Shown piece after piece: positions 8,068 through 17,823 of a DNA stretch of 64,000 nucleotides. Every line of letters begins with the position of its first letter. Position 1 is the first letter of the stretch. Made by a program: the position numbers and the translations under genes. The notes beneath the pieces are model-generated. The model did not search any database. It saw only the letters and a program-made list of their open reading frames with translations, and was not told where the DNA came from. This DNA is from Rhizobium metallidurans. Lineage in GTDB: Bacteria; Pseudomonadota; Alphaproteobacteria; Rhizobiales; Rhizobiaceae. The stretch covers positions 558,001 to 622,000 of the forward strand of contig NZ_JACIDW010000001.1 in NCBI RefSeq assembly GCF_014196505.1, written 5' to 3'.

Positions 8068-9186
8068 TCAATCAGCCGCAGCCTTGTCGCGCGTCCGCGC
8101 CGACGAGGCCGATCGCAGCCCCTGCGCGGAGATGAGCGTCGGATCGAGGCCCGCCTTCTTCGCCCTCGCCTTCACGATCAAGTTGACCGACTGTGGCGTC
8201 AGCGTTCGCCGCGAGACATTGCCCCACTGATCGATCTTGCGGAAAACCGGACCGCCGCTGATCCCGGCTTCCTCGATCCACGTCAGAAGCGCCTTGGCGG
8301 TATCGCCGGGGAGGCTCAGCTGTTCGCTGCTTCCCGGCCGACCGATCTCCACCGTCAGATGAACCGCGCGCCTGCGCTTCCCGGGACTGTCCGTTCGACC
8401 GTCAATCGACACATCGTCGAAACGCAGATTGGCGACCTCCGCGCGTCGCCGTCCGCCTGATGCCGCCAATAGAAGCAGGATCGCCCGATCGCGGCAGCCG
8501 ACCAAGCCGTCTCGCTTGCAGGTCGACAGAAGCCGGGCGAGGATGTCGTCGGTGACGTCGGTCGCGCTCATTCTCGTCGGCGAGCGCCGGCTGGCATGTT
8601 CGGCCCGCTTGAATGCCTGCTTGATCGACGCGCCGGCAAACGGTCCGCTGAGATCGCGTGCGCGCGTCAACGTCGCCCAGCTGGCGAGCCGTCGGCGCAC
8701 CGTCGATGGCGCATGGGGGAGGGCGCCTTTCAGAATCGCTTGGCGGCGCATCTCCTGTTCGACCGGTTGGGGCATGCCGCCGTCTCCCTCGGTTGATGCC
8801 GAGGCGGCGCTCGTCAGGTGCTGGGACATGAAGACTTGCACCAGAGCCTCCGGCGCCGGCCAGGGCAGGGTGCCGCCGGTGGTGGCGAGGCTCCAGGCCT
8901 GGAGATAGCCGAGGTCGGCGGCGAGCGCCCGGATGCTATTCTCGGGCGCGCCGCCCTCGATCAGCCGTTTCAGCGTTTCGGCGTCCTTGTCCGTCAGCAG
9001 TTGCGCCAGCCGGTCGCGGCGTTCGAACGGAAAGATACTGTCCAGCGCGTCGAGCGTCTCCGCGCGGCGCAGGACCGCTTCGTCGAGCGTATTCGAGGCT
9101 ATCGGGGGAGATTTCGGCATTTCGTGTCGATCGTTCGGCGGGGAGATATCGCCACCATATCGACTTTGCGACTCGACATCCATCAC
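8068..9186 (-). pseudogene. Tyrosine recombinase/integrase lacking its catalytic C-terminus
   Basis: The 372-residue frame has the N-terminal SAM-like and core domains of a phage-type integrase. FPFERRDRLAQLLTD, an LPWPAPEALV block and APSTVRRRLASWATLTR are recognisable. The catalytic box I arginine is present in ASGGRRRAEVANLRFDD. The later HxxR box is degenerate: SAQGLRS has Gln where His is expected. The protein then stops about 14 residues on, without the GH(R/K) box or nucleophilic Tyr. A shifted frame just downstream encodes decayed pieces of the missing end. It is therefore probably inactive. The start is uncertain: GTG at 9186, or ATG at 9183 or 9120. It lies beside the replication/partition region. 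Confidence 0.7.
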
Positions 9187-9498
9187 TATCGATAACGAAC
9201 CCGAACAGGGGCTGGAAACCGGCGATATGAGTCAGGAAAGAAAAGGCTGATTTAGCTTCAATAACGTGGTGTTTCCATCTTGAAAACAACGTCTTGAGTA
9301 TGATGAATTTTCTCTAAAAACCGCGCCTTTCGCACCTTCATCATGGAAGCCAACATAGCGATATCAGGGTGATTTGACAATCGTCTGGCCCTGAAATCCC
9401 CATCAATGCGAGCCGCCATCTTATTCTCGCGCGCCGCCCTCGCATCGGGCACGGATAAAATGCTAGCCTATAGCAAAAGAAGAATGCGGAGCTTTGAG
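9187..9498. other. Spacer between integrase and methylmalonyl-CoA mutase
   Basis: This divergent intergenic region is more A+T-rich than its surroundings and contains a TTGACA at 9374-9379 on the plus strand. I found no matching -10 box at the right distance and no gene. It presumably holds the mutase promoter. Confidence 0.35.
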
Positions 9499-11652
9499 AT
9501 GACGAAGAGGACGCCTGGGGAGAAGACGTTGGGGGACTGGCGGGCGCTGGCCGAAAAGGAGCTTCGAGCTTCGCCCGACACGCTCGTGTGGAAAACGCCC
9601 GAGGGGATAGACGTCAAGCCGCTCTACACCGAAAGCGATCTGGACGCTGTTTCGCAGCCCGGCTCACTGCCCGGGTTCGCGCCGTTCACGCGTGGTCCGC
9701 GCGCCACCATGTATGCGGGTCGGCCCTGGACGATCCGGCAATATGCCGGCTTCTCGACCGCCGAGGCATCGAACGCGTTTTATCGCAAGGCACTGGCATC
9801 AGGTCAGCAGGGCGTCTCCGTGGCCTTCGATCTCGCCACCCATCGCGGCTACGACAGTGACCACCCGCGCGTCGAAGGCGATGTCGGCAAGGCCGGCGTG
9901 GCGATCGACAGCGTCGAGGACATGAAGATCCTGTTCGACGGCATTCCGCTGGACAAGGTCTCCGTGTCGATGACGATGAATGGCGCGGTCATTCCGATCC
10001 TTGCGAATTTCATCGTCGCCGGCGAAGAGCAGGGCGTATCGCGCGCCGCGCTCTCGGGAACCATCCAGAACGACATCCTCAAGGAGTTCATGGTCCGCAA
10101 CACCTACATCTACCCGCCCGAACCCTCGATGCGGATCGTGGCCGACATCATCGAGTTCACGTCCAGGGAGATGCCGCGCTTCAATTCGATCTCGATTTCC
10201 GGCTATCACATGCAGGAGGCCGGTGCGACGCTGGTGCAGGAGCTCGCCTTCACGCTAGCCGACGGACGCGAATATGCGCGGGCGGCGATCGACAAGGGGC
10301 TCGATGTCGACGAGTTCGCCGGCCGCCTGTCTTTCTTCTTCGCGATCGGCATGAACTTCTTCATGGAGGCCGCCAAGCTGCGCGCCGCGCGCCTGCTGTG
10401 GACGCGGATCATGGAGGAGTTCGCGCCGAAGAAGGCGTCGTCGCTGATGCTGCGCACACACTGCCAGACGTCCGGCGTCTCGCTGCAGGAGCAGGACCCC
10501 TATAACAACATCATCCGCACCGCCTTCGAGGCGATGTCGGCCGTGCTCGGCGGCACGCAGTCGCTGCACACAAATTCGTTTGACGAGGCGATCGCGCTTC
10601 CCACCGAATTCTCGTCGCGCATCGCCCGCAACACCCAGCTCATCCTGCAACACGAGACGGGCGTGACCAAGGTGGTCGATCCGCTGGCCGGCTCCTACTA
10701 TGTCGAGAGCCTGACGAACGAGCTTGCCGAAAAGGCCTGGGCGCTGATCGACGAGGTCGAGGCGCTGGGGGGGATGACGAAGGCCGTCAACGAGGGACTG
10801 CCGAAGCGGTTGATCGAGGAGGCGGCCACGCGCCGGCAGGCGGCGGTCGACAAGGGCGACGAGATCATCGTCGGCGTCAACAAGTACCGGCTGGAAAACG
10901 AGGAGCCGATCGACATCCTCGATATCGACAACACCGCCGTGCGGGCTTCGCAGATCAAGCGGCTCGAAGACACCAGGCGCCGCCGCGACCCGGCCAAGGT
11001 GGCGGAAACGCTGGACGGGTTGCGCGAGGTGGCGCGGAGCGGGAAGGGCAATCTGCTCGAGGCGGCGGTGGAAGCGGCGCGCGCGCGCGCCAGCGTCGGC
11101 GAAATCTCGGATGCGATGCGCGGCGTCTTCGGCGATCACACGGCCGAGCCCGAGGTCGTCAGACACGTCTATGGCGATGCCTATAGCGATGAGCCGGAAC
11201 TGCGGCAGCTGCGCACGCGGATGACGGCCATCTCCGAAGCGCTGGGCGGGGCGCCGAAAATCATGGTCGCCAAGCTTGGGCAGGATGGACATGATCGCGG
11301 CGCCAAAGTCATCGCCTCGGCCTTCGGCGACATCGGCTTCGATGTGCTGGCGGGTCCGCTGTTCCAGACGCCCGAGGAGGCAGCCGCCCTCGCGATCACA
11401 AGTAAGGTGCATGTGGTGGGGATGTCGTCATTGGCCGCCGGGCACAAGACGCTGGCGCCGCAGCTGATCGATGCGCTGAAGGCGAAGGGTGCCGAGCACG
11501 TCATCGTCGTGGTCGGCGGGGTCATTCCGCGGCAGGATTACGCCTTCCTCACGGACCACGGCGTCGCGGCTGTGTTCGGGCCCGGGACGAATGTCATGGA
11601 TGCCGCCAATTCGGTGCTCGACCTCTTGGAAGGCAAACGCCGAAACCAGTGA
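9499..11652 (+). CDS. scpA: Methylmalonyl-CoA mutase (B12-dependent)
   Basis: A single-chain mutase of about 717 residues. It interconverts (R)-methylmalonyl-CoA and succinyl-CoA in propionyl-CoA and branched-chain/odd-chain catabolism. The N-terminal TIM-barrel substrate domain shows [20 protein letters not shown] and [12 protein letters not shown]. The C-terminal cobalamin domain has the DxHxxG signature in [12 protein letters not shown], with the lower axial His at about residue 598. I chose the ATG at 9499 ([10 protein letters not shown]) because GGAG lies 8 bases upstream; an in-frame ATG at 9406 would add 31 unlikely residues. It is called bhbA in Sinorhizobium. It stands alone, with no epimerase or MeaB gene beside it. 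Confidence 0.96.
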   Translation: MTKRTPGEKTLGDWRALAEKELRASPDTLVWKTPEGIDVKPLYTESDLDAVSQPGSLPGFAPFTRGPRATMYAGRPWTIRQYAGFSTAEASNAFYRKALASGQQGVSVAFDLATHRGYDSDHPRVEGDVGKAGVAIDSVEDMKILFDGIPLDKVSVSMTMNGAVIPILANFIVAGEEQGVSRAALSGTIQNDILKEFMVRNTYIYPPEPSMRIVADIIEFTSREMPRFNSISISGYHMQEAGATLVQELAFTLADGREYARAAIDKGLDVDEFAGRLSFFFAIGMNFFMEAAKLRAARLLWTRIMEEFAPKKASSLMLRTHCQTSGVSLQEQDPYNNIIRTAFEAMSAVLGGTQSLHTNSFDEAIALPTEFSSRIARNTQLILQHETGVTKVVDPLAGSYYVESLTNELAEKAWALIDEVEALGGMTKAVNEGLPKRLIEEAATRRQAAVDKGDEIIVGVNKYRLENEEPIDILDIDNTAVRASQIKRLEDTRRRRDPAKVAETLDGLREVARSGKGNLLEAAVEAARARASVGEISDAMRGVFGDHTAEPEVVRHVYGDAYSDEPELRQLRTRMTAISEALGGAPKIMVAKLGQDGHDRGAKVIASAFGDIGFDVLAGPLFQTPEEAAALAITSKVHVVGMSSLAAGHKTLAPQLIDALKAKGAEHVIVVVGGVIPRQDYAFLTDHGVAAVFGPGTNVMDAANSVLDLLEGKRRNQ

Positions 11653-11774
11653 AGTGATCGTTTTCTCCTGTCGCCGCGTTCGACCGCTAATATAAAGCGC
11701 TGGGTTCCGCTCGGCCCCACTTCCCCAAGTCGATGTTTCCGCTACATAACTGGCGGGAACAACCGGCGAAGTCC

Positions 11775-14700
11775 ATGACACCTGATGAATTCGATTTTCT
11801 CGCCCATGACGGCGAGCTCGCCCGGCTTATCCGTGGCTTCGACTGGGAGAAGACTTCTCTCGGCCCTCCTTCGCTTTGGCCGAACGCCGTGAAGGTCACG
11901 GCATCGACCATTTTGCAGTCCCCGGTGCCGATCGTGACACTCTGGGGCGAAGACGGCGTCATGATCTACAATGACGCTTATTCGATCTTCGCGGGCGGGC
12001 GGCATCCGCAGCTTCTGGGGTCGAAGGTTCGCGAAGGCTGGCCCGAGGTCGCCGATTTCAACGACAATGTCATGAAGGTCGGGCTGGCGGGCAAGACGCT
12101 GGCCTATCAGGACCAGGAACTGACGCTGTTCCGGACGGGCAAGGCCGAACAGGTCTTCATGAACCTCGACTATTCACCGGTCATGGACGAGGACGGCCGC
12201 CCTTGCGGGGTGATCGCGATCGTGGTCGAGACGACCGCCAAGGTGGCAGCCGAGCGCTGGCGCAGTGGCGAGCAGGAGCGGCTGCGGCGCATGTTCGAGC
12301 AGACGCCCGGCTTCGTTGCCATGATGCATGGCCCCGATCACGTCTTCGAACTGACCAACGCCGCCTATCGCCAGCTGGTCGGTGGCCGCGATGTCGTCGG
12401 CATGTCGGTGCGCGATGCGCTTCCGGAGCTTCGCGGGCAGGGCTATTACGAACTCCTCGATCAGGTCTACAGCTCGGGCGTCGCCTATGAGGGACGGGCG
12501 CTGCCGGTCGATCTGCAGGCAACACCCGACGATCCGGTCGAACGAAAATATGTCGATCTGGTCTACCAGCCGATGACGGAACCTGACGGCAGGGTCGTCG
12601 GCGTCTTCGTCCAGGGTTCCGACGTCACCGACCGCGTCGCGGCCGAGGACAGACTGCGCGAAGCCGAACGACAGAGCCGGCAGATCATGGACGGCGCCAT
12701 CGACTACGCCATTCTCGCCCTTGATCTGGATGGGATCATCCTGCGCTGGAACGAGGGCGCGCGCCGCATCTTTGGCTGGACCGAGGGCGAGGTCGTCGGC
12801 AAGCATTGGCAACTGCTTTTCACGCCCGAGGACCGTGCGGTCGACAAGGCAAGCGAGGCGATGGCGGCGGCACTGAGGCAAGGCAACGCCCATCACGACC
12901 GGTGGCACCTGCGCAAATCCGGCGAACGTTTCTGGGCCAATGGCGAGATCCGCCCCATCCGCGACGAGGATGGAACGCCGGTCGGCCTGGTCAAGGTTCT
13001 GCGCGACCGCACGGAAGAACACCTGACGGCGCAGGCGCTGAGCGACGCCGAGGCGCGGCTGCGTCGGGCGCAGGAAGCGGGCGGTGTCGGCGTCTTCTCG
13101 CTCGATCTCGAAACCAACGTTCTCAACGCCACACCGGAATTCTGCAAGATCTACGGATGCGAAGATGCCGGCGACGTCCGGATCGAAACGCTGGAAGGAC
13201 TGATCGTCGAGGAAGACCGCGACATCGGCTCCAACACACGGACGCGGGCGGCGGGCGCCGCACCATTGAACGTCGAATATCGCATCCGTCGCGCCGACAA
13301 CGGCCAGAAGCGGGTCATCGCCCGCAAGGGGGAATTCGAGCGCGACGCGAGCGGCAAGCCGCTGCGTTTCGTGGGTGTCGTCCAGGACGTAACGGATCGG
13401 CGCAAGGCCCAGCGCGAACTGAGGGAGAGCGAGGCACGCTTCCGCGCGCTTGCCCAGGCTATCCCCAACCATGTCTGGACGGCGCGTCCCGACGGACAGC
13501 TCGACTGGTTCAACGAGCGCGTCTATGAATATGCCGGTGCCGCAGCCGGCGAACTCGACGGTGGCGCCTGGACCAAGATCGTCCATCCCGACGATTTCAC
13601 CGCCATGGCCGACCGCTGGCGGTCCGCCTTGTCGTCCGGTGAGGCCTACGAGACGGACCTGCGGTTACGCCGCGCCGATGGTTCCTATCGATGGCATATC
13701 GCCCGCGCGGTGCCGTCGCGCGACGAGGACGGCCGTGTCTTCCGTTGGATCGGCACGAACACCGACATCGAGGACCAGAGGGAAACGCGCGCCAAACTCG
13801 AGGCGCTGAACGAAACGCTCGAGCAGCGCGTCGCCGAGCGCACGGCCGACCGAGACCGGATGTGGCGGCTATCGACCGACATCATGCTGGTCGCCGATTT
13901 CGAAGCCAGGATCACGGCAGTCAATCCGGCATGGAAGACCGTATTCGGCTGGGAGGAGAGCGAACTCATCGACCAGTCTTTCCTCGATTTCATCCATCCC
14001 GAGGACATGGCGACGACGCTTGCCGAAATCGGCAAGCTCAGCGAGGGCGCAACGACCTTCTCCTTCGAAAATCGTTACCAGGCTAAGAATAAGAGCTATC
14101 GCACCATTTCCTGGACCGCGGTTCCCTATGACGCGTCCATTCACGCGGTCGGCCGCGACGTGACGGAAGAGCGCGAAGCGGCGATCGCGTTGCGAAACAC
14201 GGAGCTCGCCCTGCAGCAGGCCCAGAAGATGGAAGCGATCGGCAATCTCACCGGCGGCGTCGCCCACGATTTCAACAATCTCCTGCAGGTCGTCGCGGGC
14301 AATCTCCAGCTGTTAGCACGCGATGTCGTCGGCAACGACAAGGCGCAGCGCAAGATCACCAACGCGCTTGCCGGCGTGGAGCGCGGCGCAAAGCTCGCGG
14401 CCCAGCTTCTGGCCTTCGGCCGACGCCAGGCGCTCGATCCGCGCGTGGTCAATGCCGGCAGGCTCATCCGCGGGATGGACGAGATGATCCGGCGCACGAT
14501 CGGCGAAGGCGTGGAAGTGGAAACGGTGGTCTCGGGCGGGCTGTGGAACACGCTCGTCGACCCGATGCAGATCGAAAACGCGCTCCTCAATCTCGCGATC
14601 AATGCCCGCGACGCGATGGAGGGTTTCGGCAATCTGACGATCGAGGCCGGCAACGCCTACGTCGACGACGCTTATGCAAGGCAGCATCAGGATGTCGTGC

Positions 14701-15773
14701 CCGGCCAGTATGTGTCGATCTCGGTGACGGATACCGGAGCCGGCATCTCTCCCGATCTCATCGACAAGGTGTTCGAGCCCTTCTTCTCGACGAAGGCGGA
14801 AGGAAAGGGAACCGGGCTTGGCCTCTCGATGGTCTACGGTTTCGTCCGGCAGTCGGGTGGGCACGTCAAGATCTACAGCGAGGTCGGGCACGGAACGACG
14901 GTGAAGATGTATTTGCCACGGTCGCATCAGCAGGAAGACCTGCAGGTCGTCGACCCGCATGCGCCCGTCGAGGGCGGGCCCGAGACCATTCTCGTTGCCG
15001 AGGATGATGAGGGCGTGCGCACGACGGTGGTCGAAATGCTGCAGGAGCTCGGCTACCGTGTTCTCAAGGCCGGCGATGCTTCCGCCGCTCTCTCGGTCAT
15101 CGAAAGCGGCATCCACATCGACATGCTCTTCACCGATGTCGTCATGCCCGGCCCGCTGAAAAGCAGCGAAATGGCGAAGAAGGCGAAGGAGCGCCTGCCC
15201 GGCCTCGCAGTGCTGTTCACCTCCGGATACACCGAAAACTCCATCGTTCACGGCGGCAGGCTCGATCCCGGCGTGCAGCTGCTGTCCAAGCCCTACACAC
15301 GCGAGGCGCTCGCCCGCAAGATCCGGCATGTCATCGACGAAACGCAGAAGAACGTCGAGCGCCGAAAGGACGCGTCCATTTCAGCCGTGCCCGCGCCTGT
15401 CCCGCGGTCCACGTCGCAGGTTCTTCGGGTCGTTCTGGTCGAGGACAACGCGCTGATCAGGATGGCGACCGCGGATATGCTGGCTGAACTCGGAAACGAG
15501 GTCCTCGAAGCCGAGTCCGCCGAGGAGGCGCTTCCTCTGCTGGAGGCCGGGAATACCGACGTTCTGGTGACTGACCTTGGGCTGCCGGGAATGTCCGGAG
15601 ACGATTTCTGCCGTGAGGTTCGCAAGCGTTGGCCGGAGATCGGCATCGTTTTCGCGACAGGTTCGGAGAAGATGCCTGACATGGACGATCCTTCCAGGAC
15701 CGTCCTGCTCACGAAGCCACACGGACTGGACGAGTTGAGGAAGGCGTTGGAGAGCGTCAGCGGCGAGAGCTAG
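11775..15773 (+). CDS. Hybrid histidine kinase with six PAS domains and two receivers
   Basis: A soluble multi-sensor hybrid kinase of about 1332 residues. Six PAS-like units run through roughly residues 20-810, the fifth and sixth joined by a coiled coil (ETLEQRVAERT). The HisKA box GGVAHDFNNLLQV puts the phospho-acceptor at His831. The ATP-binding domain shows NLAINARDAM, DTGAGI and GKGTGLGLSMV. Two receiver domains follow, with Asp1121 (LFTDVVMPG) and Asp1267 (LVTDLGLPG). No transmembrane segment is evident, so it should sense cytoplasmic signals such as redox, light or ligands. No PAS cysteine motif typical of LOV (NCRFLQ) is visible. An in-frame ATG at 11733 is an alternative start. No partner regulator is adjacent. 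Confidence 0.9.
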   Translation: MTPDEFDFLAHDGELARLIRGFDWEKTSLGPPSLWPNAVKVTASTILQSPVPIVTLWGEDGVMIYNDAYSIFAGGRHPQLLGSKVREGWPEVADFNDNVMKVGLAGKTLAYQDQELTLFRTGKAEQVFMNLDYSPVMDEDGRPCGVIAIVVETTAKVAAERWRSGEQERLRRMFEQTPGFVAMMHGPDHVFELTNAAYRQLVGGRDVVGMSVRDALPELRGQGYYELLDQVYSSGVAYEGRALPVDLQATPDDPVERKYVDLVYQPMTEPDGRVVGVFVQGSDVTDRVAAEDRLREAERQSRQIMDGAIDYAILALDLDGIILRWNEGARRIFGWTEGEVVGKHWQLLFTPEDRAVDKASEAMAAALRQGNAHHDRWHLRKSGERFWANGEIRPIRDEDGTPVGLVKVLRDRTEEHLTAQALSDAEARLRRAQEAGGVGVFSLDLETNVLNATPEFCKIYGCEDAGDVRIETLEGLIVEEDRDIGSNTRTRAAGAAPLNVEYRIRRADNGQKRVIARKGEFERDASGKPLRFVGVVQDVTDRRKAQRELRESEARFRALAQAIPNHVWTARPDGQLDWFNERVYEYAGAAAGELDGGAWTKIVHPDDFTAMADRWRSALSSGEAYETDLRLRRADGSYRWHIARAVPSRDEDGRVFRWIGTNTDIEDQRETRAKLEALNETLEQRVAERTADRDRMWRLSTDIMLVADFEARITAVNPAWKTVFGWEESELIDQSFLDFIHPEDMATTLAEIGKLSEGATTFSFENRYQAKNKSYRTISWTAVPYDASIHAVGRDVTEEREAAIALRNTELALQQAQKMEAIGNLTGGVAHDFNNLLQVVAGNLQLLARDVVGNDKAQRKITNALAGVERGAKLAAQLLAFGRRQALDPRVVNAGRLIRGMDEMIRRTIGEGVEVETVVSGGLWNTLVDPMQIENALLNLAINARDAMEGFGNLTIEAGNAYVDDAYARQHQDVVPGQYVSISVTDTGAGISPDLIDKVFEPFFSTKAEGKGTGLGLSMVYGFVRQSGGHVKIYSEVGHGTTVKMYLPRSHQQEDLQVVDPHAPVEGGPETILVAEDDEGVRTTVVEMLQELGYRVLKAGDASAALSVIESGIHIDMLFTDVVMPGPLKSSEMAKKAKERLPGLAVLFTSGYTENSIVHGGRLDPGVQLLSKPYTREALARKIRHVIDETQKNVERRKDASISAVPAPVPRSTSQVLRVVLVEDNALIRMATADMLAELGNEVLEAESAEEALPLLEAGNTDVLVTDLGLPGMSGDDFCREVRKRWPEIGIVFATGSEKMPDMDDPSRTVLLTKPHGLDELRKALESVSGES

Positions 15774-15813
15774 GATGGGCACGCCTGTCATCGTCGCTCG
15801 GACACTGACGCGG

Positions 15814-16044
15814 TCAGGAGGGTGTTCGGCGCCAGTAGCCGACGATGAGTTGGTCGACGTTTCGAAAACGTTGCTCTGTCCGCATGAACTTGCGAATTCG
15901 GCCAGCGGCCGAGGCCTCGCATCCGAGCCACAGGCAAAGCCCCTTGGGGTCGATCCGTGCGAGATGTTCGAGGATGATTTCATCAAGCGCCGTGGCGGCT
16001 TCGGAGCGCTCGCGATACCTATTCCGCGGTCGATCGACACCGTA
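15814..16044 (-). pseudogene. Relic of a siderophore-interacting protein (FAD-binding, ViuB-like) C-terminus
   Basis: On the minus strand this 76-codon open stretch, ended by TGA at 15814-15816, reads WLGCEASAAGRIRKFM and, close to its end, VDQLIVGYWRRTPS. These match the C-terminal pattern of siderophore-interacting NADPH-dependent ferric reductases (GEASA..R.....GYWRRG). A TAA in frame precedes it, no start codon or N-terminal FAD domain is present, and the hybrid kinase lies on one side and the SPFH operon on the other. It is best read as a truncated remnant. The assignment rests on motif memory, not on a search. Confidence 0.55.
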
Positions 16045-16263
16045 GAATTAGGATGGCAAACTGTCGCACTGGCGGAAATCACGCAATTGATTTTTGACTT
16101 TTCGCGGGTTCTGTCATACCGCGCCTCGTCCGCAACCGCTTCGGTCTGTGATTGCGGAGAGTTGAGTTCACGAGGACATCTTTTGAAGTCGAGTAAGGCT
16201 GCGGCCATGTCAGCGACTGCCTGTCCTCAGAAAGCGGGCTTCCCGCGAGAGGTTCGATGAACG

Positions 16264-17805
16264 ATGAACCGTAAGGAACGCACGATATTCCTGACGATCC
16301 TGATCAACGGCTTGCTCGTACTTCTGAAGTTCTGGCTGGCGTCGGCATCGGGCAGCCTCTCCTTGCGCTCCAGCGCGCTTCACTCGCTGACGGATGTCGC
16401 AATCAGTGTCTTCGTTCTCGTCGGCCTGTTCATCAGCCGCCGGGAAGTCAAGGCCGGCGGCAGATCGGGAACTGTTGAGAACTGGACCGCCATCGCGATC
16501 TCCGTGGCGATCTTCTACGTCGGGCTCGACATCGTCCGCGATGTGCTCAACGACGCGCCGGTCGAGTTGCGCAACATTACGACGATCACACTGGCATCGA
16601 TGCTGACCGTGGTGATCACCTATGTCGTGGCGCGCTACAAGCTCTACGTCGGCCGGCAGACGAACTCGCCGGCTCTGACGGCCAGCGGCTATCATTCGCA
16701 GATCGACATCTACGCCTCCATCGTCGTTGTCACCGGCCTTGCCGGAGCGGCGCTCGGCCTGCCGAACCTCGACAAGGCGGCGGCGGCCATTGTCGCGGTG
16801 ATGATTTTCCTGTCGGGCTATCAGGTCGCAGCTTCCGCCATTACGGCTCTGAGACAGCACCGTCGGGTCGATATCGAAGGTGAAGCTGGCCATTCGCATA
16901 TGCCACAACGCGGCTGGTGGCGCGCCTACGGGCCGATCGTCGGTGTTCTCCTCGTGATGATCTACATGCTTTCGGGCTTCTACGTCATATTGCCCGGAGA
17001 AAGGGCGGTCGTCAGGCGCTTCGGACAGGTCATCGAACAGAACGACCCCGGCCTTCATTATCGTCTGCCGGCGCCGCTGGAGCGTGTCGATATCGTGGCC
17101 GTCGATCAGGTTCGCCGCATGGTGATGCCGCAGATGCAGATGCTCTCCGGCGACGAGAACCTCGTTTCGGTCCGCGCTAGCCTGCATTTCGTCGTCAGCG
17201 ATCCGGTGGCATTCGTGCTCAATGTCGCCAATCCCGCGGATCTCGTCATGCAGGCGGGCACCGCCACCCTGCGGCAGGTCGTCGCCAGCGAGGCCGTCGA
17301 TCTGCTTTTGACGCTCGACAAGGCGGCGATCGAGAAACGCACGGCGGAGGCGATGCAGATCGTGCTGGACCGCAACCGTTCCGGTCTTCGCATCGTCGGC
17401 GTGCAGTTGCTCGAGAGCGCGCCGCCGCCGGAAGTCGCGGAGGCGTTCCGCGATGTCGCGAGCGCCCGCGAAGACCGCAACACGTTCGTCAACGAGGCGC
17501 TGGCCTATCGCAACGAAGTGGTCCCGCTGGCGCGGGGCGAGGGCAACAAGACCATTCAGGCGGCAGCGGCCTACACGGCCAGCCGGACGGCGGCGGCCAC
17601 CGGCGAAACGGCGAGTTTCCTGTCCCGCCAGGCCGCCTACGCCGCGGCGCCTGACATCACACGCCAGCGTCTCTATCTGGAGGCAGCGGAAAAAGCGCTC
17701 GCCGGAGCCTACAAGCTGATCCTCGACCCACGGGTTTCGCCGGAAACGACGGATCTGTGGCTTGGCCGGCCGGCCGGCATGCAGCCGTTTCCGCCGGCGC
17801 CGTAA
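16264..17805 (+). CDS. Cation diffusion facilitator fused to HflK-like SPFH domain
   Basis: A 513-residue fusion. Residues 1-200 are a six-helix cation diffusion facilitator with both metal-site HxxxD motifs kept (His40/Asp44 in HSLTD; His144/Asp148 in HSQID), the ZnT-like arrangement. The usual cytoplasmic CDF domain is replaced: a seventh helix near residues 222-242 (PIVGVLLVMIYMLSGFYVI) leads into an HflK-type SPFH domain (ILPGERAVVRRFGQV, ending near residue 490). It begins a run of four same-strand genes separated by at most 18 bases. The likely role is metal efflux coupled to a membrane scaffold of the FtsH-modulating HflKC type; the coupling is inference. Which metal cannot be read, but the His-containing site favours Zn(II) or a similar ion. 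Confidence 0.88.
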   Translation: MNRKERTIFLTILINGLLVLLKFWLASASGSLSLRSSALHSLTDVAISVFVLVGLFISRREVKAGGRSGTVENWTAIAISVAIFYVGLDIVRDVLNDAPVELRNITTITLASMLTVVITYVVARYKLYVGRQTNSPALTASGYHSQIDIYASIVVVTGLAGAALGLPNLDKAAAAIVAVMIFLSGYQVAASAITALRQHRRVDIEGEAGHSHMPQRGWWRAYGPIVGVLLVMIYMLSGFYVILPGERAVVRRFGQVIEQNDPGLHYRLPAPLERVDIVAVDQVRRMVMPQMQMLSGDENLVSVRASLHFVVSDPVAFVLNVANPADLVMQAGTATLRQVVASEAVDLLLTLDKAAIEKRTAEAMQIVLDRNRSGLRIVGVQLLESAPPPEVAEAFRDVASAREDRNTFVNEALAYRNEVVPLARGEGNKTIQAAAAYTASRTAAATGETASFLSRQAAYAAAPDITRQRLYLEAAEKALAGAYKLILDPRVSPETTDLWLGRPAGMQPFPPAP

Positions 17806-17823
17806 CCATCGGGATTTCCTTTT

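Noticed and set aside
10255..11412. 385-codon minus-strand frame inside methylmalonyl-CoA mutase
   Set aside because: The plus strand is an intact, well-conserved enzyme; the opposite frame has no features of a protein family.
12174..13586. 470-codon minus-strand frame inside the hybrid kinase
   Set aside because: Antisense of PAS-domain coding sequence; no motif, no ribosome site.
15775..16260. 161-codon plus-strand frame just after the hybrid kinase
   Set aside because: No family features, and it is antisense to the more convincing siderophore-interacting-protein relic.
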